Of a DNA stretch of 64,000 nucleotides, positions 1 through 8,919 are shown piece by piece. The first letter of the stretch is position 1. Each line of letters begins with the position of its first letter. The stretch covers positions 2,280,064 through 2,344,063 of the forward strand of contig SDUX01000007.1 of NCBI GenBank assembly GCA_008729055.1, given 5' to 3'. Origin of the DNA: Pyropia haitanensis. Lineage: Eukaryota; Rhodophyta; Bangiophyceae; Bangiales; Bangiaceae. The notes under the pieces were generated by a model. It did no database searches, was not told the DNA's origin, and worked only from the letters and a program-made list of their open reading frames with translations. The translations under genes and the position numbers were made by a program.

Positions 1-610
1 AGCTCTCCGAGTACGACACCGTGGCGTGGTGTCGTAGGAGGGCACTCAACCCGACGAGGGCGGCCCGCGTGGCGGATGTCGGGGTGTACATCATGTCCAA
101 CCCCTCGTAGAGATCCCCCTCTACGAAGCGGGCCCGAGGCCACTCCCGCCGCAGGCGGTCGAACGCCAGCGCGGCCGCGTGCACCGGGGAGGAGTGCCGC
201 CGCTCGTAGTGCTTGCACGCTACGAGGAAGAGGTTGCGCACCCACGGCTGCAGCCCCTCCTCGCGCGTCTCTTGACGGAGCACCTCGTTGGCAAACGCCA
301 ACGCCATGAAGGTGACCGCCTGCACGCCCGGCTGCCCCGTGGACGGAATGCCGTGCACGTCATGTAGGCGGACGCTGTCGTACGTGGCGACGTGACCCGA
401 GGTCGTCACGTCGACGAACCGGTCCGGGAGCGCCCACCCGGCCTCGGCCACACGGCGGAGGCACGCACGATGATGCTCGCGGGCGACGCGCAGCAGCTCC
501 GCGTTGATGAACGCCGGCGACATGAACCCCGGTCGGGGCACCCACTCCGACAAGGGGCGGAAGACGATCTCCCCCGCCATGCCGCTGCGCCACCGGTGCG
601 GTACCGGCAT
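1..610 (-). CDS. Unidentified protein, partial (runs off the left edge)
   Basis: An uninterrupted minus-strand frame of 203 codons runs from an ATG at 610-608 to the window edge with no stop. A TGA lies in frame just upstream of that ATG, so the start is bounded; a second in-frame ATG is at 580-578. The composition is that of an ordinary soluble protein, rich in Arg, Ala, Leu and Val, without low-complexity runs. Segments such as FANEVLRQETREEGLQPWV and LFLVACKHYERR look like amphipathic helices. A TATA-like GTATATATG lies about 75 bp upstream on the same strand. I recognise no family. A transposon gene or a host gene are both possible. Confidence rests on the length of the open frame and its natural amino-acid mix. 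Confidence 0.55.
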   Translation of the reverse strand, partial: MPVPHRWRSGMAGEIVFRPLSEWVPRPGFMSPAFINAELLRVAREHHRACLRRVAEAGWALPDRFVDVTTSGHVATYDSVRLHDVHGIPSTGQPGVQAVTFMALAFANEVLRQETREEGLQPWVRNLFLVACKHYERRHSSPVHAAALAFDRLRREWPRARFVEGDLYEGLDMMYTPTSATRAALVGLSALLRHHATVSYSES

Positions 611-683
611 CGTCCGTCAACACGACGGACGAAGCAACTTGGTCGCCGAGGGACGGCGACAAGCTAACACGGGGGGTATGTGG

Positions 684-692
684 CATATATAC
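684..692 (-). promoter_or_regulatory. TATA-like element upstream of the 1-610 gene
   Basis: GTATATATG on the minus strand is an isolated AT-rich motif in very GC-rich DNA. It lies about 75 bp upstream of the ATG at 610, which suits a core promoter for the unidentified partial gene. There is no other support. Confidence 0.3.
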
Positions 693-711
693 GCCTGAGG
701 GGCGCGCAGGG

Positions 712-735
712 GCCGTCCACGGCTAAGTGGACGGC
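712..735. repeat. Inverted repeat, 9-bp stem
   Basis: GCCGTCCAC at 712-720 and GTGGACGGC at 727-735 form a perfect 9-bp stem with a 6-nt loop (GGCTAA). It is the first of three perfect hairpins between the minus-strand gene at 1-610 and the KDZ transposase. Confidence 0.6.
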
Positions 736-987
736 ACGCGCCGCAGCCCCACGGGCGGCCACACCCGCCGAGGGCGTCGTCGCAACCCCTCTCCCCGACC
801 CCTGTAAAAGGGTCGGGCGGCGCACCGGGCCCGAACGGTCGCGTCACGGGTGGGGCTAGCCCCCCCCCCTAGGTCGCTTGTGATTGGGTCGAAGGCGTGC
901 GCCGGCGGGCGATCCTTCGACCCGAGGGACAGCTCCCGGGCCGGGGGAGGACGGCCGCGGGAGCTGGATCGAGTACTCCCTGTGACG

Positions 988-1010
988 ATCGATAGGATCG
1001 ACCTATCGAT
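988..1010. repeat. Inverted repeat, 9-bp stem
   Basis: ATCGATAGG at 988-996 and CCTATCGAT at 1002-1010 form a perfect 9-bp stem around a 5-nt loop. Confidence 0.6.
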
Positions 1011-1089
1011 TGTGGTACGCCCTTTCGGGGGGTACTCACCAATTTCGCATGCAATTATCGTCTTGGAGGGATTTCGCTTCTATTTCTTA

Positions 1090-1121
1090 GGACAGGTCGA
1101 CCCTGCCCGGTCGACCTGTCC
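1090..1121. repeat. Inverted repeat, 13-bp stem
   Basis: GGACAGGTCGACC at 1090-1102 and GGTCGACCTGTCC at 1109-1121 form a perfect 13-bp stem with a 6-nt loop. It sits about 100 bp before the open frame of the KDZ transposase. It could be a structured transposon end or a terminator-like hairpin; the sequence does not decide. The rest of 611-1220 shows no gene. Confidence 0.65.
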
Positions 1122-1220
1122 GATCGAGGGTTGCGGCGGGCGCGCGCGTGCCTCTTCTGGGCACGCGACGGCGTTCTCGCCCCGCTTCTCCCTGCTCGTC
1201 AGGTCTAAACGTATCCTTCT

Positions 1221-4067
1221 TTGTCCCGCTTACTTGCCATAGTCTTGGCACTGCGGTTACGGGTTTGTGCGTCAACCCTCCCCCCTGATTACGGTACCCT
1301 GTGGACACCCGACTTGCCACAACAAGGGCGCAGGTCACCTGTTTTTACGAAGCGACCAAGACCGCTGGTGCCCACTGACCGCAGCCAAGCGCACCACGCC
1401 GCCATCATTCGCGCGGCAGCAGCCGGCACCACCATCACGCTACGGGAAACGCCCGCCTCGTGCCCGCGGTGCGGCCAAGAGAAGTCGTCGTTCTGCCGAG
1501 CTGGCAGGCACGAGGGGGTGATTGAGTTTGGTGGAGGGGCGGTCAAGTCGTCAGTGCCGTACTGGTGGTGTGGCTCATGCCGCAAGGCGTGTGTCACGGA
1601 CGGTCTGGAAGACGGGCTGGTTGTGACCTCTCTGTACACTGCCTTTACGGAGGTCTTCCTGTTTGAGACCTGCGTGAACCTGTGCAGAAATGGCTCTTCC
1701 ATCACTGCCACGTTCGACTTGCGCGCCGCGTTCCATCAGTTGAGCAAGCGGCACACGTACCCGCGGTCGCTGGATGAGTTGCGCACCCTTCCCGGCTTTC
1801 GTGGTGCTATTCTGCGCTACATCTACCTCGTCATCATTGGTCTACCTAAAGCAGTGAGTACCTGTGCTACGTGCATGCGCTCGGACGGGAGCATCTTGTA
1901 CCTGTGTTTTGATGGCCTGCAGCTTGGGTTCAAGATTCGTTTTCGGACGCCCTTCCACCGCGTGGTGGTCAACTTGAGACCGGTATTGCGGGCGTCCATC
2001 ATGTGCAACCTCATCACCAACTCGGCGCTTGCTCGCGTACTGGGTTCAGTCTTCAGTGTCGCTCGGACGGACCATGAGACCGTGGTGGCGTCCACGGTCA
2101 TGACGCTGACGGCGGTGCGGGCCCACGTCATGGCCATCAGTGTGCTCATCGGCTACCTCCAGATCGACGGCGTGGTGCACCGATTCTCCGGCCCGACGGC
2201 GCACTTTGAGGGTCGGTCGGCCAACCGGGGGTGGGACCCAGTAGTGGATGGAGGCGCTGATGTGGCGCTTGTCGACTTCGTACGAGTCGTGTTTCGGTGT
2301 GGGCGGGCGGCCCGGAAGTTGGCGCTTACGCTCGCGGGCGCATCTGCGACATTGAGGGCGAAGGTGCCGCCGCAGTTGATGCAGCGGGCGGTCAACATCA
2401 TCGAGCACGGCGCACCTGACAGCGGAAGCGACACTGACTCTGAAGACGAGGAGCACGACGACGCGGCGAGGGCCGAGGCGGTTGACCGGCGCGTGCATCG
2501 CCAGGATCTTGCTGAACACGCGCGGGACGTCGCCGACCCAGTCTTGGGGGACACCGGGGGTGCAGCTGGGGAGAGAATGCGGAAAGCCGCCCTACTACGG
2601 ATCCGCCGTCGCATCCCATACACGGTGGGAACTGCGGAGCGGTTGACAGACTTCTTGCGAGCGGTCACAGTGGACCCTGTTGTCGTGTGGGCTCCCAAGA
2701 AGGACTGGACGGCGGTGTCTTCTCTCGTTGATTCGTTGAGGACGGAGCCGTTTAGCGCCGCGCGTTTCCGCGACTCGTTGCGCAGTGAGCCCGTCAAAGA
2801 GCTGCGGCTGTTGCACGGCGCTGCGGTTGCTCTTTACCCTTCCTTGTGCTCTCGACGCGCGCCTGGACCCCAAGTGCGTGAGGTCTTTTTGAACCTGTTG
2901 CTGTCCCTGTTCACCACCGCACGGCGATACGACGAGTACATTGCAGAGGACGAGCGTGCCAGCCTTCCTGTTGACGACAGTGGACAGATTGTCCACGCCA
3001 CGAGAGAGGACATGGCGGCCGCCCCTGCGACGGCCACGTTCCACGTGGCTGAGTATTACAAGGCCTGGTTGGAGAGCGCCTATACGCCGGAGCAGTTTAA
3101 GAGTGTGTACGGTAGCCGTGCGGACAAGTGCGACGACTTCCTTGCGAGTGGCCAGTGGGCTCCGAGCTTTCCTTCTGTTCGACCGTTGCCTGGCTTCCTC
3201 GCCGCCGCTGCCGACATTGACGACCGGCCCGGGTGCAACCACAAGATGGGAGTGGAAAACCAGTTTACGGGAGGCACTTTTGCGGGGTCCTGTACCTGTG
3301 AGCATCCGAAGACTGTCGCTGTGGTGGTCTTGGAGGGGTCAGAAGGGCAGCGGATGCCCGCCGAGTTTATTGCTCAGCGGATGCCGCATCCACCAGACCG
3401 CATATTCTACGACTTTTCTTGTGCGTCGTTGAAGACCTCGCTGTGTCGTCTCCCTCTACTCGCCGTGTTTGTTTCCTGGCTGGTTGACCGTTTCCACTGG
3501 CTCATGAACCACATCTCTTGTTCCAAGGCGATGAACCCGGACTCGTACAAGTCCGTTGACGCGCAGAACACGTCGGCATCGGAGGAGCGCAACGCGGCGT
3601 CACGGCGGCTGCAGAACTTCTTGCGGTTATGTAACCAGCAAAACTTCATCCTCTGTACAATCTACCAGCACGCCGTCGGAAACGTCATCGCCATGCACAA
3701 GGACGCCAAGCTGCCAACAGGTGCGGGGTTTGAGCGTTGGCCTGCATGGTACAAGCGCACCTTTGTGGTCCCAGCGGAGCGTGAGCGTGGGATTGGCGTG
3801 GCTCGCGCGCGTGCGGCAGCAGCAGCGGGGGAGCGAGTTCGGGCAGCTGCTCTGGCTGCCGGTGCGTCCGCTGAAGCGGCCGCAGCAGCTGGAAGGGAAG
3901 CAGAGGCTGGGGCGGCTACCGCCGCAGCAGTTGCGGCCGCTGATGCTGCTGTGGCTGGTTCAAGAGCCGCTGAAGCAGCTGAAGCTGCGGCGGCAGCCGC
4001 TGCGAGGGAGGCGGCGCCCGTGCGGGCTGAGCGACTTGCACGGGAAGTGGATGGGGCGCCACAGTAG
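1221..4067 (+). CDS. KDZ-superfamily transposase with cysteine cluster, 5' end unresolved
   Basis: This single open frame of 948 codons encodes a transposase of the Kyakuja-Dileera-Zisupton class of cut-and-paste DNA transposons. It starts with TTG; the first in-frame ATG is near codon 219, so the true 5' end is probably an upstream exon or has been lost. Seen in order: a cysteine cluster at about residues 80-130 (CPRCG ... WWCGSCRKAC); a CATC...FDGLQLGF segment at about 215-235 that may carry the first catalytic Asp; an acidic linker near 410-430; a Cys/His segment around CNHKMGVENQF and CTCEH near 675-695; and the family-like end FYDFSC ... VDRFHWLMNH, followed by a Glu-containing NTSASEERN. 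The C-terminal 110 residues are Ala/Glu/Arg-rich and probably helical. The cysteine cluster and DG region match the larger gene at 61488-64000, which has about 450 further N-terminal residues that are missing here. Confidence 0.72.
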   Translation: MSRLLAIVLALRLRVCASTLPPDYGTLWTPDLPQQGRRSPVFTKRPRPLVPTDRSQAHHAAIIRAAAAGTTITLRETPASCPRCGQEKSSFCRAGRHEGVIEFGGGAVKSSVPYWWCGSCRKACVTDGLEDGLVVTSLYTAFTEVFLFETCVNLCRNGSSITATFDLRAAFHQLSKRHTYPRSLDELRTLPGFRGAILRYIYLVIIGLPKAVSTCATCMRSDGSILYLCFDGLQLGFKIRFRTPFHRVVVNLRPVLRASIMCNLITNSALARVLGSVFSVARTDHETVVASTVMTLTAVRAHVMAISVLIGYLQIDGVVHRFSGPTAHFEGRSANRGWDPVVDGGADVALVDFVRVVFRCGRAARKLALTLAGASATLRAKVPPQLMQRAVNIIEHGAPDSGSDTDSEDEEHDDAARAEAVDRRVHRQDLAEHARDVADPVLGDTGGAAGERMRKAALLRIRRRIPYTVGTAERLTDFLRAVTVDPVVVWAPKKDWTAVSSLVDSLRTEPFSAARFRDSLRSEPVKELRLLHGAAVALYPSLCSRRAPGPQVREVFLNLLLSLFTTARRYDEYIAEDERASLPVDDSGQIVHATREDMAAAPATATFHVAEYYKAWLESAYTPEQFKSVYGSRADKCDDFLASGQWAPSFPSVRPLPGFLAAAADIDDRPGCNHKMGVENQFTGGTFAGSCTCEHPKTVAVVVLEGSEGQRMPAEFIAQRMPHPPDRIFYDFSCASLKTSLCRLPLLAVFVSWLVDRFHWLMNHISCSKAMNPDSYKSVDAQNTSASEERNAASRRLQNFLRLCNQQNFILCTIYQHAVGNVIAMHKDAKLPTGAGFERWPAWYKRTFVVPAERERGIGVARARAAAAAGERVRAAALAAGASAEAAAAAGREAEAGAATAAAVAAADAAVAGSRAAEAAEAAAAAAAREAAPVRAERLAREVDGAPQ

Positions 4068-4679
4068 GCCGAGGCGCGCCGGAAGGACGACCAGGTGTTG
4101 GGTGAGTGGTGAGAATGACCGCGGGGGGGCAGCAGTCCGCCGCTCTTTGCGATGTTGTTCGCATCTTCTTTAAGCTTCACGGGATTGGAAAAGGGCAGCG
4201 CTTAACTTGGTCGTGCCCTCGTTTGGTGACCGTGTGGACTCTAAGCACATGTTGAACAATGCGATCAAATGGAGCACATAAGAGACAGTACGGTGCTGCA
4301 ACAGAAAGACAGTGAAGATCGCTCCCGATGTTTGTACCTGTCACCCAGGCAGAGTCCACAGTCGAGTCCATACAAATCGTGTACCGTCAACAGCTTTAAT
4401 GAATCCCTCCTCGACGACCTCGGTCCCCTGCGCCGATACCCTCTGTCTCAAGCCGCACAGCAGTCGAGTTCGCCACAACAAGAATGGCGAGGGAGGAAGG
4501 CGCGACGAGCGCGCCAGAAGCTTGCACAATGGTCCTTGTTATGGCGTAAGCCACGACGCTGACGGTAGCCTCATGGGTGAGATGGAGAGCGGGGCCAGGC
4601 GCGACCGGCCAGACAGGTGCGTAGGGAATGCTGGTGGCGTACAAAAGGTGTCGACCAACTGGGTCACGGCTGCGCTAGG
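4068..4679. other. 3' flank of the KDZ gene, no gene seen
   Basis: After the TAG stop the sequence loses coding character. Only short overlapping frames occur and none has a recognisable motif. It leads into the 60-bp minisatellite. Confidence 0.4.
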
Positions 4680-5620
4680 GGCAGTGAGGATGCCGGCGAC
4701 GGTGGGCGCGGCAGCCACACCAACGTCAACAGGCACAAGCGAGATAAGGATGGCGGCGGCAAAGGGCCTTGCGGCGGCGCCAATGTTGGAGGCCACAGGG
4801 GAGAAGGCGACGGCAGCCAGTGAAGGTGGTGAGGCGGCGCCAACGTAGGCCAGCACCGGCAAATTAGGGACGACGGCCGCAGAGTGCGCGGCGGCGGTGC
4901 CGAACAACGCCGACGAACGGGAGATGGCGTCGTCGGCCGCGAAGGGCGCGGCGACTTCGCCGACGCAGGCGAACAAAATGGGGATGGTGACGACGGCCTC
5001 GGCGTGCGTGTCGGCGGCCCCAACCTAGACCGGAACCGGGGTGATGACGGGAACGGCCCCTGAGGGCACGGCGACGGCACCAACGTACGCCGCCACAGCC
5101 GAGACGACAAAGTGGCCGCGGAAGGGGGCAAAGCAGTGGCGCTAACAAACGCGGACAAACGGAGGATGGCGACGTCCGCCGTGCGGGGCGTCGTGGCGCC
5201 GCCGACAGAGGCCGAAAAGCGGAGCGAAGACGACGGCAGTGACGCGCGTGGTGGTGGCGCCAACGTCGTCCAGCACACGCGTAAAGGGGACGGCGGCCGC
5301 GGGAGGCGCGGCGGCAGCGCTACCAGACGCCCACGATTGCCAGATGGCGATGTGGCCGTAGTCGGATTGGCGGCGGCGCCAACAGAGGCGGGCGAACGGG
5401 AGATGGCGACTGCGGCGGCGGGGGGCGCGGCAGCGGCGCCGACGGGCACCGACGAGCGGGGCATGGTGACAGCGGCTGCGGTGGGCGGAGCGGCGACGCC
5501 TACGGAGACTGGCACAGGTGTGATGGGGATGGCGGCCGCAGGAGGTGACGCGACCGCGCCAACAGAAGCAGACGAACGGAGACGCGGAGGTTCGCCGTAG
5601 TCGTCGACAAGACCGCGCCG
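4680..5620. repeat. Degenerate 60-bp minisatellite, decayed coding repeat
   Basis: About fifteen diverged copies of a unit of roughly 57-63 bp, recognisable by GCGGCGCCAACG followed by a GAGATGGCGACGG-like segment. On the minus strand the unit encodes a 20-residue repeat of the pattern VGAAAxPxAAAVxISxxP. The repeat frame is kept for stretches (about 5659-5370, 5190-5060 and 4976-4650) but jumps between frames, so no single long protein is intact. It is either a decayed repeat-protein gene on the minus strand or a non-coding minisatellite whose unit length is a multiple of three. Confidence 0.6.
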
Positions 5621-5659
5621 ACAGTGCTGGCCGGGAGGGAAGACACCCGGTTCGCACAA

Positions 5660-7440
5660 CGGCTACAACGCGACCAGCTGCAACGGTTCAACACAGGCGA
5701 ACGGGCAGGGAACCATTGCGACACGCGGCGTGCCCCGCGCGTGTCCACGTCACGACATGGCCACAGGTGGAAGGATGACGTGTGCCCGAGGTAGAACCGC
5801 CTCGATCAAAAGACGCGGGCTTGATCCGTTGCCAGAGCCCCCCGAACGGCTCCGGCCATTTTTCAGCGCGCCATCCCTCAAGTCTTGATTGCGGAGTTCA
5901 CAAGTTGTGGCCCCCGTATAATTTGCATTTTCAAAATCAAAAAAAACAATCAGCTGAGTTAAGCTTATGTGTCTGGGGCTACTTGGACGCTACGCAAGAC
6001 CGGAGCTTGCGTGACGGGTACTCGGTAGCGCCTGTGATGCCCCGGACTGCATCAGCGTCTGTGGAAGCGCTGAGCTGAAGTCATCCTATCGGTCGCCCTG
6101 AGCTGTAGTCATCCTGTGGGCCAGAGACGAGAGAAAGCCCTGGTGGAAGTTTCATAGCCTAGGGGGGGCGGATAGACGCGATCTTGAAGCATGGCTTCGG
6201 CACGCATCCATGGAGCCGGCGCAGCTGGGTGTGGACATCTGGCATGAGAGAAAAGTGCGGTGTTCATGTCACCGACCCCCCGCTGCAGACATTCCTTTCT
6301 TCTCGTCCGGCTCCAGTCTCACAGCAATTGGCAGTCTGCGCACGCTTTCGGACATGGCCCACACCTCGTGATGCCTCGACGGGGTAGCGCCATGGCAGCA
6401 AACCGCAGAGACACAGTGGATACTGAGGGACCACATTACAACAGCGTCTTGGAGTCACATCACAGTGGCACACCGCCCGCCCGGTTCAGTGCTACTCACC
6501 CCATTCCATATGGCTTCCGTGTATGTCGATGTGGTGGTAGCTTCTTTTCGCTCAGTACGCCGACGTGCACAGACCTCTTCGCGGAAGCACTTTACAGATG
6601 CAGACGCATGCATTTCCCTGGGTTGCCCCCTACGGCGGGAGATGGTCTCTGTCTTGCAATGACCTGCCAAGCCATGAGCAGTCGGACTCCTTCCCGCATG
6701 CACTGGCGCAGGTCATGCCTACTGCTTGGGTGAGCAGGCTAGACTGCAGCGTCGTTGCACGACGCGTCTCCAGGTCTTCTACTGGTATCACCAACAGCTA
6801 TCTTCGTCACGGTGGTTAAGTTGGAACTGCAATGCGCCTATCCGAGTCCAGGATCATCTGCTCACAAAGAACACTTGGGTCATGCGCACGACTTCTGAAG
6901 CAAGTCCTGGGCTTACTTGCCCACCGTGAGCAACGAGCAATCCAGTTGCCAGCAGTCCGAAGCCGTGTCCACACGACCTTTTGGGTTGCTCCCGGAGGCA
7001 TCTGGTGAACTCGACGGCGATGCCCGCCGCAGTCCCGGCCGCCGCGCTCACCGCGCTTGTTGCCATGGCTCCCCCCCATTTCCCCCGTACCACCCTCCCT
7101 ATGCTTTACCCGAGTGTGTGAGCTGGCCTGGCCTACGCTGGCGGAGCCTCTGTCGTCACCGTAGGCGACGTCCCCGCCGGCATCGCTGTCATCAGCTTGT
7201 CCATGGCCGCCGTGGCGGCGGCGGCCATGGCCGCCAGCTGTCCGAGTGCCCACGCCTCCCCCTCCCCTCACGATGCCGCCACCGTCGTTGCCTTTCTCTC
7301 CGCCGCCCCAGCCGCCGCCCCCGCCCACACCTCCTGCTTCGCCACCGCCGCTCACTCCGACTGTCTGCGACGCTGGCTGGGTCGGTTGGTTCGCGGCGAC
7401 TACTGAGCGCAGACGCGACGGGCGCGCCTGACGGCCCCAC
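5660..7440. other. Intergenic DNA, no supported gene
   Basis: Only short or compositionally biased frames occur here. A 20-bp imperfect direct repeat (CTGAGCTGNAGTCATCCT) is present near 6072 and 6099, and an A-rich patch lies at 5930-5955. The long minus frame at 6816-7610 is Gly/Arg-rich low complexity and is not counted as a gene. Confidence 0.4.
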
Positions 7441-7612
7441 ACCTGTTTGCTTCGTGGCGGCAGCTGCGGCCGCCACCGCCGCCGCTGCCGCCACCGCGGG
7501 GCGTGTGGGGGGTGGTGCCGCCGCCACCGCGGGGCGGCGCGCCGACGGCGGCGGCGGTTGCCGCCACCGCCGCCGCGTTCCGTCACCGCCAGGCGTACGC
7601 CGCTGCGCACGT

Positions 7613-7678
<66 letters not shown>

Positions 7679-7932
7679 GGGCGGCGGCGGCGGCGCCGCG
7701 GCTGGTCGTGGTGGTGGTGGTGGTGCCGCCGGCCGGCGGCCGCGGCTGCTGCCGCCGGCGGCGGATGATGCGGCGTGGCGGGCGGCCGTGTGGGACAACG
7801 CGGGGGGGGGGGGATCACCGGCGTGGCGTGCCTACCCCCGCGCGCCGCCGCGCTGCTGCTGCGCCGGGCGGAGCGGTGGCTGACCGCCGCGGCCGACGAC
7901 GCGGCGGCGGCGGCGGCGACGGCGACGGCCGC

Positions 7933-7964
<32 letters not shown>

Positions 7965-8085
7965 TCGGCGCGGCGGCCGCGCTCGGCACCCGCCCGCGGC
8001 CCGTGTGGCTGTTTGCAGCGGCCGTCGCGGCGGCGCCGCCAGTGGACGCGGCGACCGCGGCGGCCGTGCGGGGGCTGTTCAAGCT
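7441..8085. repeat. GGC-triplet microsatellite region
   Basis: Near-pure (GGC)n tracts run at about 7612-7696 and 7895-7976, embedded in GCC/GGC-rich DNA. All six frames are open and give poly-Ala, poly-Gly, poly-Pro or poly-Arg. One plus-strand path (7503 onwards, changing frame at a G run near 7801-7812, then on to 8296) also gives less biased segments, for example LLRRAERWLTAAADD and FKLLRPCYRSFFT. A decayed coding exon is therefore possible but not demonstrated. Confidence 0.6.
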
Positions 8086-8919
8086 GCTCCGGCCGTGCTA
8101 CCGGTCGTTTTTTACGCGGCCACCGTGCTCAACAGCCGCGCGCTTTGGCCTCTCCCTCTTCATGCCCATTGTAGTTGTGTGTGTTTCTTTCGTACTACAC
8201 GCGTCCGTCTCAATGTTCTTTTTGTGTCCAAGTTTCTTTGTCACAGCGATGGCCATCTTCCAGGTGCACGGCTGGCATCGTACACGACCAAGGTAAACTG
8301 AGTGATAGGAGGAAAGCTGAATGGCGTTCGCCAAGTTTAACAAGAAAAACAAGAGCACACAGCAGACGCCCTACTCCTCAGGCGCGCCGCTATGACCACC
8401 TAGGGCCGTGGATGCCGAAGGGCTCGCCGTCCTCTCCTCAGCGCCTGCGTCCGTCGCGCAACCGTCTTTGCTTGCAACAGGTGGTAACCCCACAACAGGG
8501 CCCATCAAATGCCTAACAGGGTCCGCGGGCAATCCACCAGGACCTCCCACGGGAGAAGGAGACTGCCATCAATCGCCAGAAGTGCCAGGTTCGCTGGCGG
8601 ACGCAACAGCCGCGGCGGGCGGAGACGTGCCCAGCATGGCGGCCTGCGTGAAGTATGTCGCCGTCGGCGCGCTCATAACAGAAGAGGGCGGCCCAACAGA
8701 AGCGACTTGCGGCGACGGAGATGGTGCCCCTGGGGGAGCCATTCGTGCCGGCACAGGCGCGCTCGCATCCCCCGCGGCAGGCAAGCCCAATCTCACGGGT
8801 ACCGCCGTGCTTGAGGACGGCCCTGTCGCAGCGGGTTTCCTCCTCTCAATCAGCACCGCCGCCGCCCCACCGTCAGCCATCTGCAGCGGACGGGGCTTCG
8901 CTGTGATGAACGGCCCCGC
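8086..8919. other. Region between GGC repeats and the protease gene
   Basis: No recognisable gene. It contains the 3' flank of the minus-strand protease gene. The plus frame at 8408-9046 is Gly/Ala-rich and partly antisense to that gene. Confidence 0.35.

Noticed and set aside
7192..8082. Long minus and plus ORFs rich in Ala, Pro, Gly or Arg
   Set aside because: They arise in all six frames from GGC triplet repeats and have no motif.
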